This document shows, piece after piece, positions 53,858 through 62,259 of a stretch of 64,000 bases of DNA. Source of the DNA: Thiodiazotropha sp040793985 (GTDB lineage: Bacteria; Pseudomonadota; Gammaproteobacteria; Chromatiales; Chromatiaceae); contig JBFNJI010000003.1 of assembly GCA_040793985.1 (NCBI GenBank), positions 682,001 through 746,000 of the forward strand. The letters run 5' to 3'. Under the pieces are notes generated by a model. It had not been told where the DNA came from and searched no databases. It saw nothing but the letters and a program-made list of their open reading frames with translations. Positions within the stretch are counted from its first letter, which is position 1, and each line of letters starts with the position of its first letter. The position numbers and the translations under genes were made by a program.

Positions 53858-54904
53858 TCAAAGCAACGCCCCTAGCTGTGCACTCAACTCGGCACAGGAT
53901 CCCAGGCGCTTTTGCGGGTCCTTTACCAGGAGCTGATCGAGGATGGCCTGAACCGGCGCCAGCTCCTCACCATCGCAACTGGTTGCAGGTAAGGGAGATG
54001 CATCTTTTGTCAGTATTTTGTTGGCCACTGCAAAACGGTCTTTCGCGGCAAACGGTTTTTGCGCAGTGAACAGTTCAAACATCAATACGCCCAGTGACCA
54101 CAGATCCGTACGGTAATCCACGCCCCGACCGCGCCACTGTTCCGGTGACATATAGCCGGGTGTTCCGATTATCTGTCCGCTGGCGGTGAGTTTGATGTCG
54201 GCGAATTTGGCAATACCGAAATCGATCAGCTTGGTCTTTCCCCGCTGGTCGAGGAGCACGTTGTTGGACTTGATATCCCGGTGTGTCAGGCCTTGAGCGT
54301 GTGCCTGGGTCAGTACATCGCTGAGATCGCGGATGATGTTGAGGCCTTTAAGGTAGGGCAGGGCCCCCTGTTTGATATGTGCATCGAGACCCCTGCCGTC
54401 GATGAATTCCATGGCGATGGCGGCATACTCCTCGGTGCTGAAGGAGTCAAACAACCGGCAGAGAGCGGGGTGGTCAAGGCTGGCCAGTACCTTGGCTTCG
54501 AGGCTGAAGCGGCGATGCGCCTCTTCCGCGGCAACGGTGTAACGAGGCAGCAGCTTGAGCGCGACCTTGCCATGTTGCGGATGCTGCGCCAGGTATACGA
54601 CACCCATGCCGCCGCGCCCCTGCTCTCTCTGTATGCGGTAGTCACCCAGGGTCTGTGGACGCTGTGGCTCCCAGGCACCCTGCAGAACAGGGGTGATAAA
54701 GTCCTGCTCCCCCTGTTCCAGCTGATCGTGGGAATCGAGCAGGGCTTCAATCTCGCGGCGCAACGCCTTGTCGTCCTCACACACCATATCCAGGTAGTCT
54801 CGCCGGTGACCGGGGCTCTTATCGGAGAGATGGCGAAATATGTTTTGTATCAGTTGCCAGCGTTGTCTATCCACGAATACTCGTCTGCGTTTCTCGTGAT
54901 ACAT
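53858..54904 (-). CDS. Ser/Thr protein kinase, TIGR02999-associated type
   Basis: A 348-residue soluble kinase. The N-terminal 80 residues (WQLIQNIFRHLSDKSPGHRRDYL, ALRREIEALLDSHDQ) are the leader seen in kinases that accompany TIGR02999 sigma factors. The kinase core has QGRGGMGVVYLA, VALKLL, LTHRDIKSNNVLL, DFGIA and GTPGYMSPEQWRG. There is no membrane helix. ATG 54904 has AGGA five bases upstream; a longer frame to 55150 is unlikely. Confidence 0.92.
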   Translation of the reverse strand: MYHEKRRRVFVDRQRWQLIQNIFRHLSDKSPGHRRDYLDMVCEDDKALRREIEALLDSHDQLEQGEQDFITPVLQGAWEPQRPQTLGDYRIQREQGRGGMGVVYLAQHPQHGKVALKLLPRYTVAAEEAHRRFSLEAKVLASLDHPALCRLFDSFSTEEYAAIAMEFIDGRGLDAHIKQGALPYLKGLNIIRDLSDVLTQAHAQGLTHRDIKSNNVLLDQRGKTKLIDFGIAKFADIKLTASGQIIGTPGYMSPEQWRGRGVDYRTDLWSLGVLMFELFTAQKPFAAKDRFAVANKILTKDASPLPATSCDGEELAPVQAILDQLLVKDPQKRLGSCAELSAQLGALL

Positions 54905-55185
54905 AGGATCCTGGGGCCTGCGAACACGAGTCCAATCGGCCCTGCTGGAACTGTTTTTCTGTCCGGCAAGGCGGAATGAGCTCTGCGTAATTAGGCTACA
55001 TGAACGAATGATAACGCCACTGGGCGGAAAAATAGACCCAGCCCTTCGGATTGCGCCCTGAAGAAAGCGCCACTCGGCGTTGCTAGTCGTTGGTTTAGAA
55101 AGCGAGGGCAGGCAGGCGAGGGCATAAAAAAGGCGGCACCAGGCCGCCAAGTGGAGAGTGTGAGGGGGTTATCGTCGTTATTTGT

Positions 55186-55623
55186 CTAGCCCCAGGTCAG
55201 GCGACGGAGCTGGATCACCTTGTTACTCTTGCCGTTGCTGCGCCATTCGCCATTGTGAATGGTGGTGAACTCATAGGTCATGCCCTTGGATTCGTAGAGA
55301 TTGGGTCCGATCTTGTTATAGAAGACGGGTTTACCCTTGTTGGGGGTCACCATAATACCGTCATAGGTATGGCGGATGCTGTTGACGCGATTGTCGTAAC
55401 CCACCAGTTGCCACTCCCCGGCCAGGTCGATCTCTGCGTTAGGATTGCCGTAACTACCGCTTTCAATCTCCTCGATGCGCCTGTTGTAACGGTCGGAGAT
55501 CTGTTGGATTCTGGCCAACACCTGCGGATCGTTGAGGTTACGCTCCAGGTTGGCGGCAATGGTTGAGCATCCGCTGGCGCCGATTGAGAGGAGTGTGAGA
55601 AATGCCAGGTTGAGCTTGTTCAT
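55186..55623 (-). CDS. Lipoprotein, paralogue of the divergent exported protein
   Basis: A 145-residue lipoprotein (LSIGASGC, lipid on Cys19). The C-terminal half reads SIRHTYDGIMVTPNKGKPVFY...IGPNLYESKG and EWRSNGKSNKVIQLRRL. This matches the C-terminal half of the gene at 55948. The N-terminal half is helical. Periplasmic, membrane anchored. Unknown function. Confidence 0.75.
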   Translation of the reverse strand: MNKLNLAFLTLLSIGASGCSTIAANLERNLNDPQVLARIQQISDRYNRRIEEIESGSYGNPNAEIDLAGEWQLVGYDNRVNSIRHTYDGIMVTPNKGKPVFYNKIGPNLYESKGMTYEFTTIHNGEWRSNGKSNKVIQLRRLTWG

Positions 55624-55947
55624 GGGTCTTCTCCAGTAGGGTCGATGTTTGTTGGTCTGGTCGCTGTTTCGAGCGCTTCTACTGGTTAATGCGAGCTTCA
55701 GTGGGGATTCGTTCGGAAAAAAGTGAATTCAAATAAAACACTATGGATATCAACCAAATCATGGTCAGGCCTGTAGCCTGCCTCGGTATCTCGTGGGCTC
55801 GATGCGTATCGACAGGAGATGGATGTGTAGGGAACTCGAAAACATCGGAACTTTCACCGAACGATTTCCGTTTCGCCGGCGCTTTGATCAGTGAGGGTAG
55901 CAGCTTCATCATCACCCGAATTGCACATACACACTTGGAGAAAACCC
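55624..55947. other. Gene-free divergent spacer
   Basis: It lies between two paralogous, divergently transcribed exported-protein genes and presumably holds both promoters. Apart from a GGAG ribosome site at 55937 for the plus-strand gene, I see no clear operator or RNA. Confidence 0.4.
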
Positions 55948-56412
55948 ATGAAATCTATCAAATACATCACAATCGCCGCCTTTGTCCTGGTCCCTTTCAC
56001 AGCCCATGCAGGTGACAGCGGCAGCGCCTTTAAGGCCCTGTTCAGCGCGATTGCCCAGGTCGCGGCACAGCATCAGGCAGATCTTGGGGGCAGTCGTCAT
56101 GGCGGTCACGAAGAGCCGTACTACGAAGAGGGTTATCGTCAGGCGGGATATTACGAAGAGGGTCCGGTTATCTATAATGTCAGTGGTAGTTGGGGTATGC
56201 GCAGCGGCAAGGTGAACCGCTTCCAGAAATCCTACGATGGTTACTATGTGATTCCGGTCGGAAGGGGCAAAGGGGTGCATTATGTGGAAATCGGTGAAAA
56301 CCTCTATCAGGATGCAAACAGCTCGGGTACCTACGAAGTCGTCGATCGGGACTATATGGTTTGGCGCAGCAACGACAAACGTAACAAGGTGATTGAACTG
56401 TTCCGTCAATGA
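55948..56412 (+). CDS. Exported protein, paralogue of the divergent lipoprotein
   Basis: 154 residues with a signal peptide (cleavage near AHAGD). An acidic and aromatic linker (EEPYYEEGYRQAGYYEEG) leads to a C-terminal domain, YDGYYVIPVGRGKGVHYVEI, NLYQDANSSG and VWRSNDKRNKVIELFRQ. This domain is clearly homologous to that of the lipoprotein at 55186. Start ATG 55948. No function known. Confidence 0.75.
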   Translation: MKSIKYITIAAFVLVPFTAHAGDSGSAFKALFSAIAQVAAQHQADLGGSRHGGHEEPYYEEGYRQAGYYEEGPVIYNVSGSWGMRSGKVNRFQKSYDGYYVIPVGRGKGVHYVEIGENLYQDANSSGTYEVVDRDYMVWRSNDKRNKVIELFRQ

Positions 56413-56613
56413 TTCCGGTCTGCCAGTCCCGCGAGTTGGATTGGCGCTGAACCCAGCGTCAGGCTATTTGAATTGCGCAGAAGCGGAAGCTGGAGGGAAC
56501 CACCTATCCGTTCGCCTGTCACAAGCGCCATGTGATCTGGGGTCTTTGATCAGGCCCAAATCGGGCAGGGAGCTGCCAAATTGTTTTCATAACAACAATG
56601 TGAGGAGATTTCG

Positions 56614-57180
56614 ATGAAGAGAATAGATCCTAGCGTATGGCTGATGCTGATCCTGTTGCTGCCAATCTCCCAGGCTCGGTCGGATGAATACCAGGCAACC
56701 ATCGATCTCTTCATGCAGGCGGGTGAAAGCAGCCGTTTCTTTGACTCAGCCTACGGCTACGCCGTGTTTCCCAGTGTCGGCAAGGGCGGCTTCGTCGTGG
56801 GCGGCGCCTACGGCACAGGCAGGGTCTACGCCCAGGGTGCCTATACAGGTAATGTGGAGATGACCCAGCTTACACTTGGGCTGCAGGTAGGTGGGCAGGC
56901 ATTCAGCCAGATGATCTTTTTTCAGGATCAGCGCGCCTTCAACGAGTTCACCGGCAGCAACTTTGAGTTCGGTGCACAGGCCACTGCGGTGGCCATTAAG
57001 GCAGGCGCATCTGCAGCCGCAACCACCACCGGCAGCTCTGCCGGCACCAGCGGCAGTGAAAATGACGCCGACACTGTCGGTCAGTACTACAAAGGTATGG
57101 CTGTCTTCACCATAGCCAAGGGTGGGCTGATGGTAGAGGCCTCCCTGGGTGGGCAAAAGTTTGAATATACCCCGAAGTAA
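56614..57180 (+). CDS. SYLF / YSC84-type lipid-binding domain protein
   Basis: 188 residues with a signal peptide (cleavage near QARSD). The SYLF domain has FDSAYGYAVFPSVGKGGFVVGGAYGTGRVY, QAFSQMIFFQDQRAFNEFTG and GMAVFTIAKGGLMVEASLGGQKF. In eukaryotic relatives it binds phosphoinositides; bacterial ones are exported and unstudied. It is the last gene of the plus-strand group, followed by a stem-loop. Confidence 0.9.
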   Translation: MKRIDPSVWLMLILLLPISQARSDEYQATIDLFMQAGESSRFFDSAYGYAVFPSVGKGGFVVGGAYGTGRVYAQGAYTGNVEMTQLTLGLQVGGQAFSQMIFFQDQRAFNEFTGSNFEFGAQATAVAIKAGASAAATTTGSSAGTSGSENDADTVGQYYKGMAVFTIAKGGLMVEASLGGQKFEYTPK

Positions 57181-57214
57181 CGATTGCCAGTGGGGCCATC
57201 TGTTGGGCTGGTGA

Positions 57215-57259
57215 GGCAGCACCCTTGCCGATCCATCGGATGTGGGGAAGGGTGCTGCC
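57215..57259. terminator. Long stem-loop between convergent genes
   Basis: Perfect 12-bp arms GGCAGCACCCTT and AAGGGTGCTGCC with a 21-base loop. It is placed between two convergent genes, probably acting in both directions, though no long T-run is present. Confidence 0.6.
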
Positions 57260-57301
57260 GAATGGGGGCAAAAGGCGGCGCTTTTACTGATTCGCTAAAT
57301 C

Positions 57302-57646
57302 TCAATAACCGCCCTTTCGCTTGGTCTCAGGCAGACCGGCGACCTTGCTTGCCTGTTTAGCCGGTCCCTTGGGGAAGTGGACGTAGAGGGATTTGGCATC
57401 CACTTTACCCTCGTCGGTCCAGAGGCCTTTGAAGTGCTTGACCATGTGGCGTTCGTTGGGCTGGTTTCCGCCGTTATTGAAATACTCGTCTCGCAGATAG
57501 TTGATGATTTCCCACGCCTTATCGCTCAGCTCCACACCCTCGCTCGCGGCGATGGCCCTTGCCACGTCCTCGCTCCAATCGGTGTGATCGACCAGGTAGC
57601 CGTTGGCGTCGGCCTCGATGGTATTACCATTTACTTCATACGACAT
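57302..57646 (-). CDS. DsrC/TusE-family protein lacking the C-terminal cysteines
   Basis: 114 residues aligned throughout with the dsrC product at 63438: both have a GYL-x-x-x-(S/T)DW start and (A/H)WEIIN(Y/F)LR. The normal end KQACRFAGLPKPTGCI is here KQASKVAGLPETKRKGGY: Ser replaces the first active Cys (position 100), and the final Cys is absent. There are no cysteines at all, so it cannot carry persulfide or trisulfide in the usual way. It may be a regulator or a scaffold. It lies 81 bases downstream of the Cas6-like gene. Confidence 0.88.
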   Translation of the reverse strand: MSYEVNGNTIEADANGYLVDHTDWSEDVARAIAASEGVELSDKAWEIINYLRDEYFNNGGNQPNERHMVKHFKGLWTDEGKVDAKSLYVHFPKGPAKQASKVAGLPETKRKGGY

Positions 57647-57727
57647 AGATCTCTCCTTACAAACATATACAACAAGCGGGATCAGAGCCCGTCTAGTTAG
57701 GGTTAACGTGTTTCATGGCGCAGTATC

Positions 57728-58396
57728 TTATACAGTCTTGTGCGCAACAAACAAGCCGAAACCGCGATTGCGCAAGGGTCCGAGGCCATACTCCTGCAGG
57801 GTCACCGCATCGTCCAGGGACAATCCAGCAACCATCAGGCTGCGGGTTGAGATAACCGCTTCCGGGGATGTGAAGCCGCTGCCTTTCCCGCACAACACCT
57901 TCTTGAAGCGCAGATTGAGAGCGTGCAGTGAGTCGACAGCGATCTGCAGAAACTCATCCTCGCTCTGTTCCGCCTGGCAGACCAGGTGGCGACAGTAGAG
58001 GGTATTGGCCATGGCGAGGAAACGGCTGTGCGCTGGGCCGATCTCCATGGGATTGCCCGCGATATCCAGGGTTTTACCGCTGAGCGCCCCGGCGTCGTCG
58101 ATCCGCTCTTTCGGCAGCCTCAGGATCAGCGGGGTGCGGCGCGAGAGATAGAGGGTATCGTCGCCATCGCTGGGACGCTCCCAGCCATTGCCCGATTCTG
58201 CGCCGTAGACCAGGTGGAGACCGGCCAGCGGCTCTTCCGCAAACCAGGGCAGTTCCCTTTGAATCGCCTCCGACAGGGACCAGGCATGATCGACGGGCAG
58301 GGTGGGGCAGCTGATCTTGAAGATCAGGTCGACCACATTCTCGGGTACCACGAACTGCTCTTCATCCTCGTCATCGTGCCAGTGAATTGCGTTCAT
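57728..58396 (-). CDS. Cas6/Cmx6-like RAMP protein, orphan
   Basis: A 222-residue protein. The pattern LPVDHAWSLSEAIQRELPWF (residues 33-52) with D36-H37, then SRRTPLILRLP and the glycine-rich end YGLGPLRNRGFGLFVAHKTV (about 203-222), resembles the Cas6/Cmx6 CRISPR RNA endonuclease family, which has a LP-x-DH start and a GLGPHR-x-x-GxG(I/L)FVPHK end. I know of no CRISPR array nearby. Start ATG 58396, one base after the upstream gene, so translation is coupled. The assignment is from memory of the family and needs a profile search. Confidence 0.6.
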   Translation of the reverse strand: MNAIHWHDDEDEEQFVVPENVVDLIFKISCPTLPVDHAWSLSEAIQRELPWFAEEPLAGLHLVYGAESGNGWERPSDGDDTLYLSRRTPLILRLPKERIDDAGALSGKTLDIAGNPMEIGPAHSRFLAMANTLYCRHLVCQAEQSEDEFLQIAVDSLHALNLRFKKVLCGKGSGFTSPEAVISTRSLMVAGLSLDDAVTLQEYGLGPLRNRGFGLFVAHKTV

Positions 58397-58397
58397 G

Positions 58398-59117
58398 CTA
58401 GTGCGCCTCTTCGTCTGCCGGGATCTGTGCCCGCAGTGCATCCCTGTCGAACCACCAGTCGCCATCGACGATGACCTCTAGCACCTTGGCAAGCCTGGGT
58501 AGAAACTTACCCGGGTCATCCAGCTCCATTCGCTCTACCCAGAAATCGAAGATCTCCTGCTCCTCCACCTGGCTGTGGCGTCTGGCGACCTGGCCCAGCA
58601 GCTGGTTGGTGAAGAAGCTGAGGTCCTCCCGCTGCTCTCCCCGGGCCCGAATATCGACCAGGTAGCAGGCGGTTACCGCGGCAACGGCGGCACCATCCGA
58701 GTTGTCGGGGGTCTCGTCGATCAGATGCTGCAGCATGGCCACGCTCAACTCGGGATCGATGGGGAAGGTCACACCCAGCCATATACCGTGGGCCAGGGCC
58801 CTGATCGCGTCCGCCTGATCCGACTGATAGAGGATGTCGCAGGCCTCAACGGCACGCAGCCACAGGGCTTCGTGCAGTGCCTTGTCGAGCACCGTTTTGG
58901 CGATTTCCCAGGCCTCCTGTTGCCGGTCCAGGTCGAGGAGGATGTAAGCGGATTCGAGTTCAAGCTCAAGCTGTCTCTCGCGGGGGGCATCTGCCGCCAG
59001 GGACGCCAGCGCATCGCGTTTCTCCTGGAGCTTGATCTGCAACAGCTTGCTCGACTTTACCGCATCTTCGGCACTGTCGTTGTCACCGATAAAGGCTTCG
59101 GATTCTAGGTACTTCAC
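58398..59117 (-). CDS. Helical-repeat (TPR-like) protein of the Cas6-like cluster
   Basis: A 239-residue, mostly alpha-helical acidic protein with paired-helix segments (LQEKRDALASLAADAPRERQ, ILLDLDRQQEAWEIAKTVLDKAL, LAHGIWLGVTFPID). The start is GTG 59117 with GAGAAG upstream. There is no signal peptide. I do not recognise the family. It sits between the small protein gene and the Cas6-like gene. Confidence 0.7.
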   Translation of the reverse strand: MKYLESEAFIGDNDSAEDAVKSSKLLQIKLQEKRDALASLAADAPRERQLELELESAYILLDLDRQQEAWEIAKTVLDKALHEALWLRAVEACDILYQSDQADAIRALAHGIWLGVTFPIDPELSVAMLQHLIDETPDNSDGAAVAAVTACYLVDIRARGEQREDLSFFTNQLLGQVARRHSQVEEQEIFDFWVERMELDDPGKFLPRLAKVLEVIVDGDWWFDRDALRAQIPADEEAH

Positions 59118-59159
59118 AATGGTCTTCTCGGTTGGTTCAATTGGTTCTCGATTCCGACT

Positions 59160-59336
59160 TCAGGTGAAAGTCGCTTCCAGGCGGTCTTCCCAGTTGTCCG
59201 GGGTGTCGGCAAAGGGAGGTTTCACATCGATGCGGAAAAACATCTCTGTCTTCGACCGTTCCTTCACCACATCAAGCAGTTTGTCGAAGCTGTCGACCTC
59301 CGGGTGTTGCATCATAATCTCACTCAAATACAGCAT
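59160..59336 (-). CDS. Small acidic protein (58 aa), first gene of the cluster
   Basis: From ATG 59336: MLYLSEIMMQHPEVDSFDKL, then DVVKERSKTEMFFRIDVKPPF. A TTG start at 59375 would add 13 residues. Soluble and without motif. Its strict position upstream of the helical-repeat gene suggests that it belongs to the same operon. Confidence 0.6.
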   Translation of the reverse strand: MLYLSEIMMQHPEVDSFDKLLDVVKERSKTEMFFRIDVKPPFADTPDNWEDRLEATFT

Positions 59337-59821
59337 CTTTGAAATTTCCCTGGGGTCAGGCGACTGCCGAAGCAAAATCGCAGTAAAATAGTTGGTTATT
59401 ACTATTGAACCTCATCAAGGTTTTTCGATCAAGGGATGTTTTAGGCTAGTTTATTCGCAAAAGCTCTCCTGTTGGAAGTAAGGGAGTGGTTTGAATATTA
59501 GAAATGAATAAAAGGGTTTAAAACATTGTTTATTAAATAAAATGGCGCCGCGAACTTGTGCCTCCCTACCCCAAAATCAACGAATTCATATCCCAAATGG
59601 GATAGTCATTAATATCTCTTTACCCCCCATCGGAAGGATATTGGTCTGCATTAGAGAACCCTAAACTTTCGCACCAGTAGTAACAGGCCGGTTGCCTGTG
59701 ACGGTTTCGGATTGCGGGTCGATGGCCGGTTATCTCTGCCAGAGTGTTTTGCGCAGCTAAAACATCAGGCGAAAAGTAGTCAGCATAAGACCTGAACAAA
59801 CGACCATTGGGAGAAAGAGTG
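59337..59821. other. AT-rich control region between the Cas6-like cluster and dsrA
   Basis: An intergenic region of 485 bases serving two divergent operons. It has an AT-rich middle (about 59500-59550, with repeats of AAT/TTA) and the palindrome at 59589-59604. I see no coding frame that I can support. Confidence 0.6.
59589..59604. promoter_or_regulatory. Candidate operator TATCCCA-AA-TGGGATA
   Basis: A 7-2-7 perfect inverted repeat in the dsrA upstream region, 218 bases before the dsrA start. No regulator is known to me with this exact site. Confidence 0.5.
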
Positions 59822-61063
59822 ATGGCAAAACAGATGCATGATACCCCCATGCTTGACCAGCTGGAGAGTGGCCCCTGGCCCTCGTTTGTCACCGGCCTCA
59901 AGCGTCTCGCCAAAGATAACGACATGATGGTTGACCTGTTGGGTCAGCTCGAGACCTCATACGAGACACGCAAGGGTTACTGGAAGGGCGGTACCGTAGG
60001 CGTGCTCGGTTATGGTGGCGGTATCATCCCCCGCTTTACCGAACTCAAGAATGACGCTGGAGAGGCCCTGTTCCCTGCGGCGGCCGAGTTCCACACACTT
60101 CGTGTCATGCCGCCTCCAGGCATGCACTATGACACAGACACTATTCGCAAATTTTGCGACATCTGGGAGAAGTACGGCTCCGGCCTGATCGCCTTCCACG
60201 GCCAGTCCGGCGACATCATGTTCCAGGGCTGCTCCACCGACAATGTTCAGCCCGCCTTTGACGAGATCAACGAGATGGGCTTTGATCTCGGTGGCGCCGG
60301 CCCCGCTGTGCGCACCGGCATGTCCTGCGTGGGTGCTGCCCGCTGCGAGAACTCCTGTTTCGACGAGGGGCGTACCATGCGTATGCTGGTCAACAACGCC
60401 CTCGACGACATGCATCGTCCCGCGCTGCCATACAAGTTCAAGTACAAGGTCTCCGGTTGCCCGAATGACTGCATGAACTCCGTGCAGCGCGCCGACCTGG
60501 CCACCATCGGTACCTGGCGCGACGATATGAAGGTCGACCAGGACGAGGTGAAGAAATTCGTGGCCGAGAAGGGCCGCAAATACGTGATCGACAACGTCAT
60601 CACCCGTTGCCCGACCCAGGCCCTGTCGCTCAACGACGACGATACCCTGGCCGTGGACAACCCCTCCTGCGTCCGTTGCATGCACTGCATCAACGTGATG
60701 AACAAGGCGCTCTCTCCCGGTGACGACAAGGGTATTACCCTGCTTTGCGGCGGTAAACGCACCCTTAAGATCGGCGACCTGATGGGTACGGTGATCGTGC
60801 CTTTCCACAAGCTGGAGACCGACGAGGACTTCGAGTGGCTGGAAGAGCTGGCTACCGAGATCCTCGACTTCTTTGCCGAAAATGCCCTGGAGCATGAGCG
60901 TACCGGCGAGATGATCGAGCGTATCGGACTGGTCAACTTCCTGGAAGGTGTCGGCCTCGAGATCGATCCAAACATGATCGAGCGTCCGCGTATGAATCCC
61001 TACGTCCGTACCGACGGTTGGGACGAGGAAGCGGCGAAGTGGGCTGAGAGAAAGGCCCAGTAA
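59822..61063 (+). CDS. dsrA: Reverse-type dissimilatory sulfite reductase alpha subunit DsrA
   Basis: Catalyses oxidation of sulfur bound to DsrC toward sulfite in the cytoplasm, as DsrA2B2. 413 residues. The siroheme-[4Fe-4S] ligands are C169-x5-C175 and C213-x3-C217 (SGCPNDC). A ferredoxin insert lies near 263-305 (CPTQAL and CVRCMHC). ATG 59822 follows GGGAGAAAGAG. That it works in reverse is inferred from the dsrEFH genes and the sulfur globule protein. Confidence 0.97.
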   Translation: MAKQMHDTPMLDQLESGPWPSFVTGLKRLAKDNDMMVDLLGQLETSYETRKGYWKGGTVGVLGYGGGIIPRFTELKNDAGEALFPAAAEFHTLRVMPPPGMHYDTDTIRKFCDIWEKYGSGLIAFHGQSGDIMFQGCSTDNVQPAFDEINEMGFDLGGAGPAVRTGMSCVGAARCENSCFDEGRTMRMLVNNALDDMHRPALPYKFKYKVSGCPNDCMNSVQRADLATIGTWRDDMKVDQDEVKKFVAEKGRKYVIDNVITRCPTQALSLNDDDTLAVDNPSCVRCMHCINVMNKALSPGDDKGITLLCGGKRTLKIGDLMGTVIVPFHKLETDEDFEWLEELATEILDFFAENALEHERTGEMIERIGLVNFLEGVGLEIDPNMIERPRMNPYVRTDGWDEEAAKWAERKAQ

Positions 61064-61076
61064 CACCGATCAGCTA

Positions 61077-61114
61077 TTAAGGGGGGCAACGGGTTTACTC
61101 GATTGCCCCTTAAA
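61077..61114 (+). repeat. Stem-loop between dsrA and dsrB
   Basis: TTAAGGGG(GG)CAA pairs with TTGCCCCTTAA, two extra Gs being bulged. No T-run, so it is more likely to affect the stability or the ratio of dsrA and dsrB mRNA than to end transcription. Confidence 0.55.
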
Positions 61115-61148
61115 ACGAATCAATTACCCTATTTTTTTGGAGGTAGGT

Positions 61149-62219
61149 ATGTCGGAAGTTCGTATGCCGATTGAGAGTGGCGTCCCGGAGATGGAGCCCT
61201 ACTTACACCCCGTACTCAAGAAAAACTACGGCCAGTGGGCCTATCATGAGCGTCCGCGTCCCGGTGTGCTGGTCCACGTTGCCAAAAGCGGCGACAGCAT
61301 CTGGACCGTGCGGGCAGGTACCCAGCGTCAGATGGATGTCTATACCATCCGCAAGCTGATGGATATCGCCGACGAATTTGCCGAGGGCTTTGTGCGCTTC
61401 ACCATTCGTTCCAACATCGAATACATGGTCAGCGATGAGTCCAAGGTCCAGCCCCTGATCGACAAGCTCGAGTCCGAGGGTTTCCCCATCGGTGGCACCG
61501 GTCCCTCCGTTTCCATGATCTCCCATACCCAGGGCTGGTTGCACTGCGACATCCCGGGTACCGACGCATCCGGCGCCGTAAAGGCCCTGATGGATGATCT
61601 CTACGAAGAGTTCATCAAAGAGGAGATGCCCAACCGTGTGCGTATCACAACCTCCTGCTGCCAGATCAACTGCGGCGGCCAGGGTGATATCGCGATCAAC
61701 ATCCAGCACACCAAGCCGCCGAAGATCGACCATTCTCAGGTTGCAAATGTCTGCGAGCGTCCTTCGGTTGTGGCCCGCTGCCCGGTTGCGGCGATTCGTC
61801 CCGCAATGGTCAACGGCAAGCCCTCCCTGGAAGTGGACGAGAAGAAGTGCATCTGCTGCGGTGCCTGCTTCCCGCCCTGCCCGCCGATGCAGATCAACGA
61901 TCCGGAGCACTCCAAGTTCGCCATCTGGGTGGGCGGCAAGAACTCCAACGCCCGTTCCAAGCCGACCTTCCACAAGCTGGTTGCTGCTGGCGTGCCCAAC
62001 AACCCGCCCCGCTGGCCTGAGGTTTCCGATATCGTCAAGCAGATCCTGAGCGCCTACAAAGCAGACGCCAAGGACTGGGAGCGTATCGGTGAGTGGGCTG
62101 AGCGTATCGGTTGGCCGAAATTCTTCGAAAAGACCGGCCTGCCCTTCACCAAGTATCACATCGATAACTGGCGTGGCAGTCGTGAAAACCTGAATGCCTC
62201 TGCGCATATCCGCTTCTAA
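61149..62219 (+). CDS. dsrB: Reverse-type dissimilatory sulfite reductase beta subunit DsrB
   Basis: Partner of DsrA. 356 residues. Cysteines near C170-C171-C175 form the siroheme/cluster site, and a ferredoxin motif C234-x2-C237-x2-C240-x3-C244 is seen. ATG 61149 follows GGAGGTAGGT. Length is normal. Confidence 0.97.
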   Translation: MSEVRMPIESGVPEMEPYLHPVLKKNYGQWAYHERPRPGVLVHVAKSGDSIWTVRAGTQRQMDVYTIRKLMDIADEFAEGFVRFTIRSNIEYMVSDESKVQPLIDKLESEGFPIGGTGPSVSMISHTQGWLHCDIPGTDASGAVKALMDDLYEEFIKEEMPNRVRITTSCCQINCGGQGDIAINIQHTKPPKIDHSQVANVCERPSVVARCPVAAIRPAMVNGKPSLEVDEKKCICCGACFPPCPPMQINDPEHSKFAIWVGGKNSNARSKPTFHKLVAAGVPNNPPRWPEVSDIVKQILSAYKADAKDWERIGEWAERIGWPKFFEKTGLPFTKYHIDNWRGSRENLNASAHIRF

Positions 62220-62259
62220 TTCGGGAATAACGAAAAGGCAATAACAGGAAGGTCTACTG

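Noticed and set aside
57302..59336. CRISPR-Cas locus around the Cas6-like gene
   Set aside because: I looked for regularly spaced direct repeats and other cas-like genes on both sides and saw none. Only the single Cas6-like gene is supported.
59957..61066. Long minus-strand frame opposite dsrA
   Set aside because: Mirror of dsrA codons. No domain and no start signal. dsrA is certain.
61203..62207. Minus-strand frame opposite dsrB
   Set aside because: Same mirror effect. dsrB has a proper ribosome site and cluster motifs.
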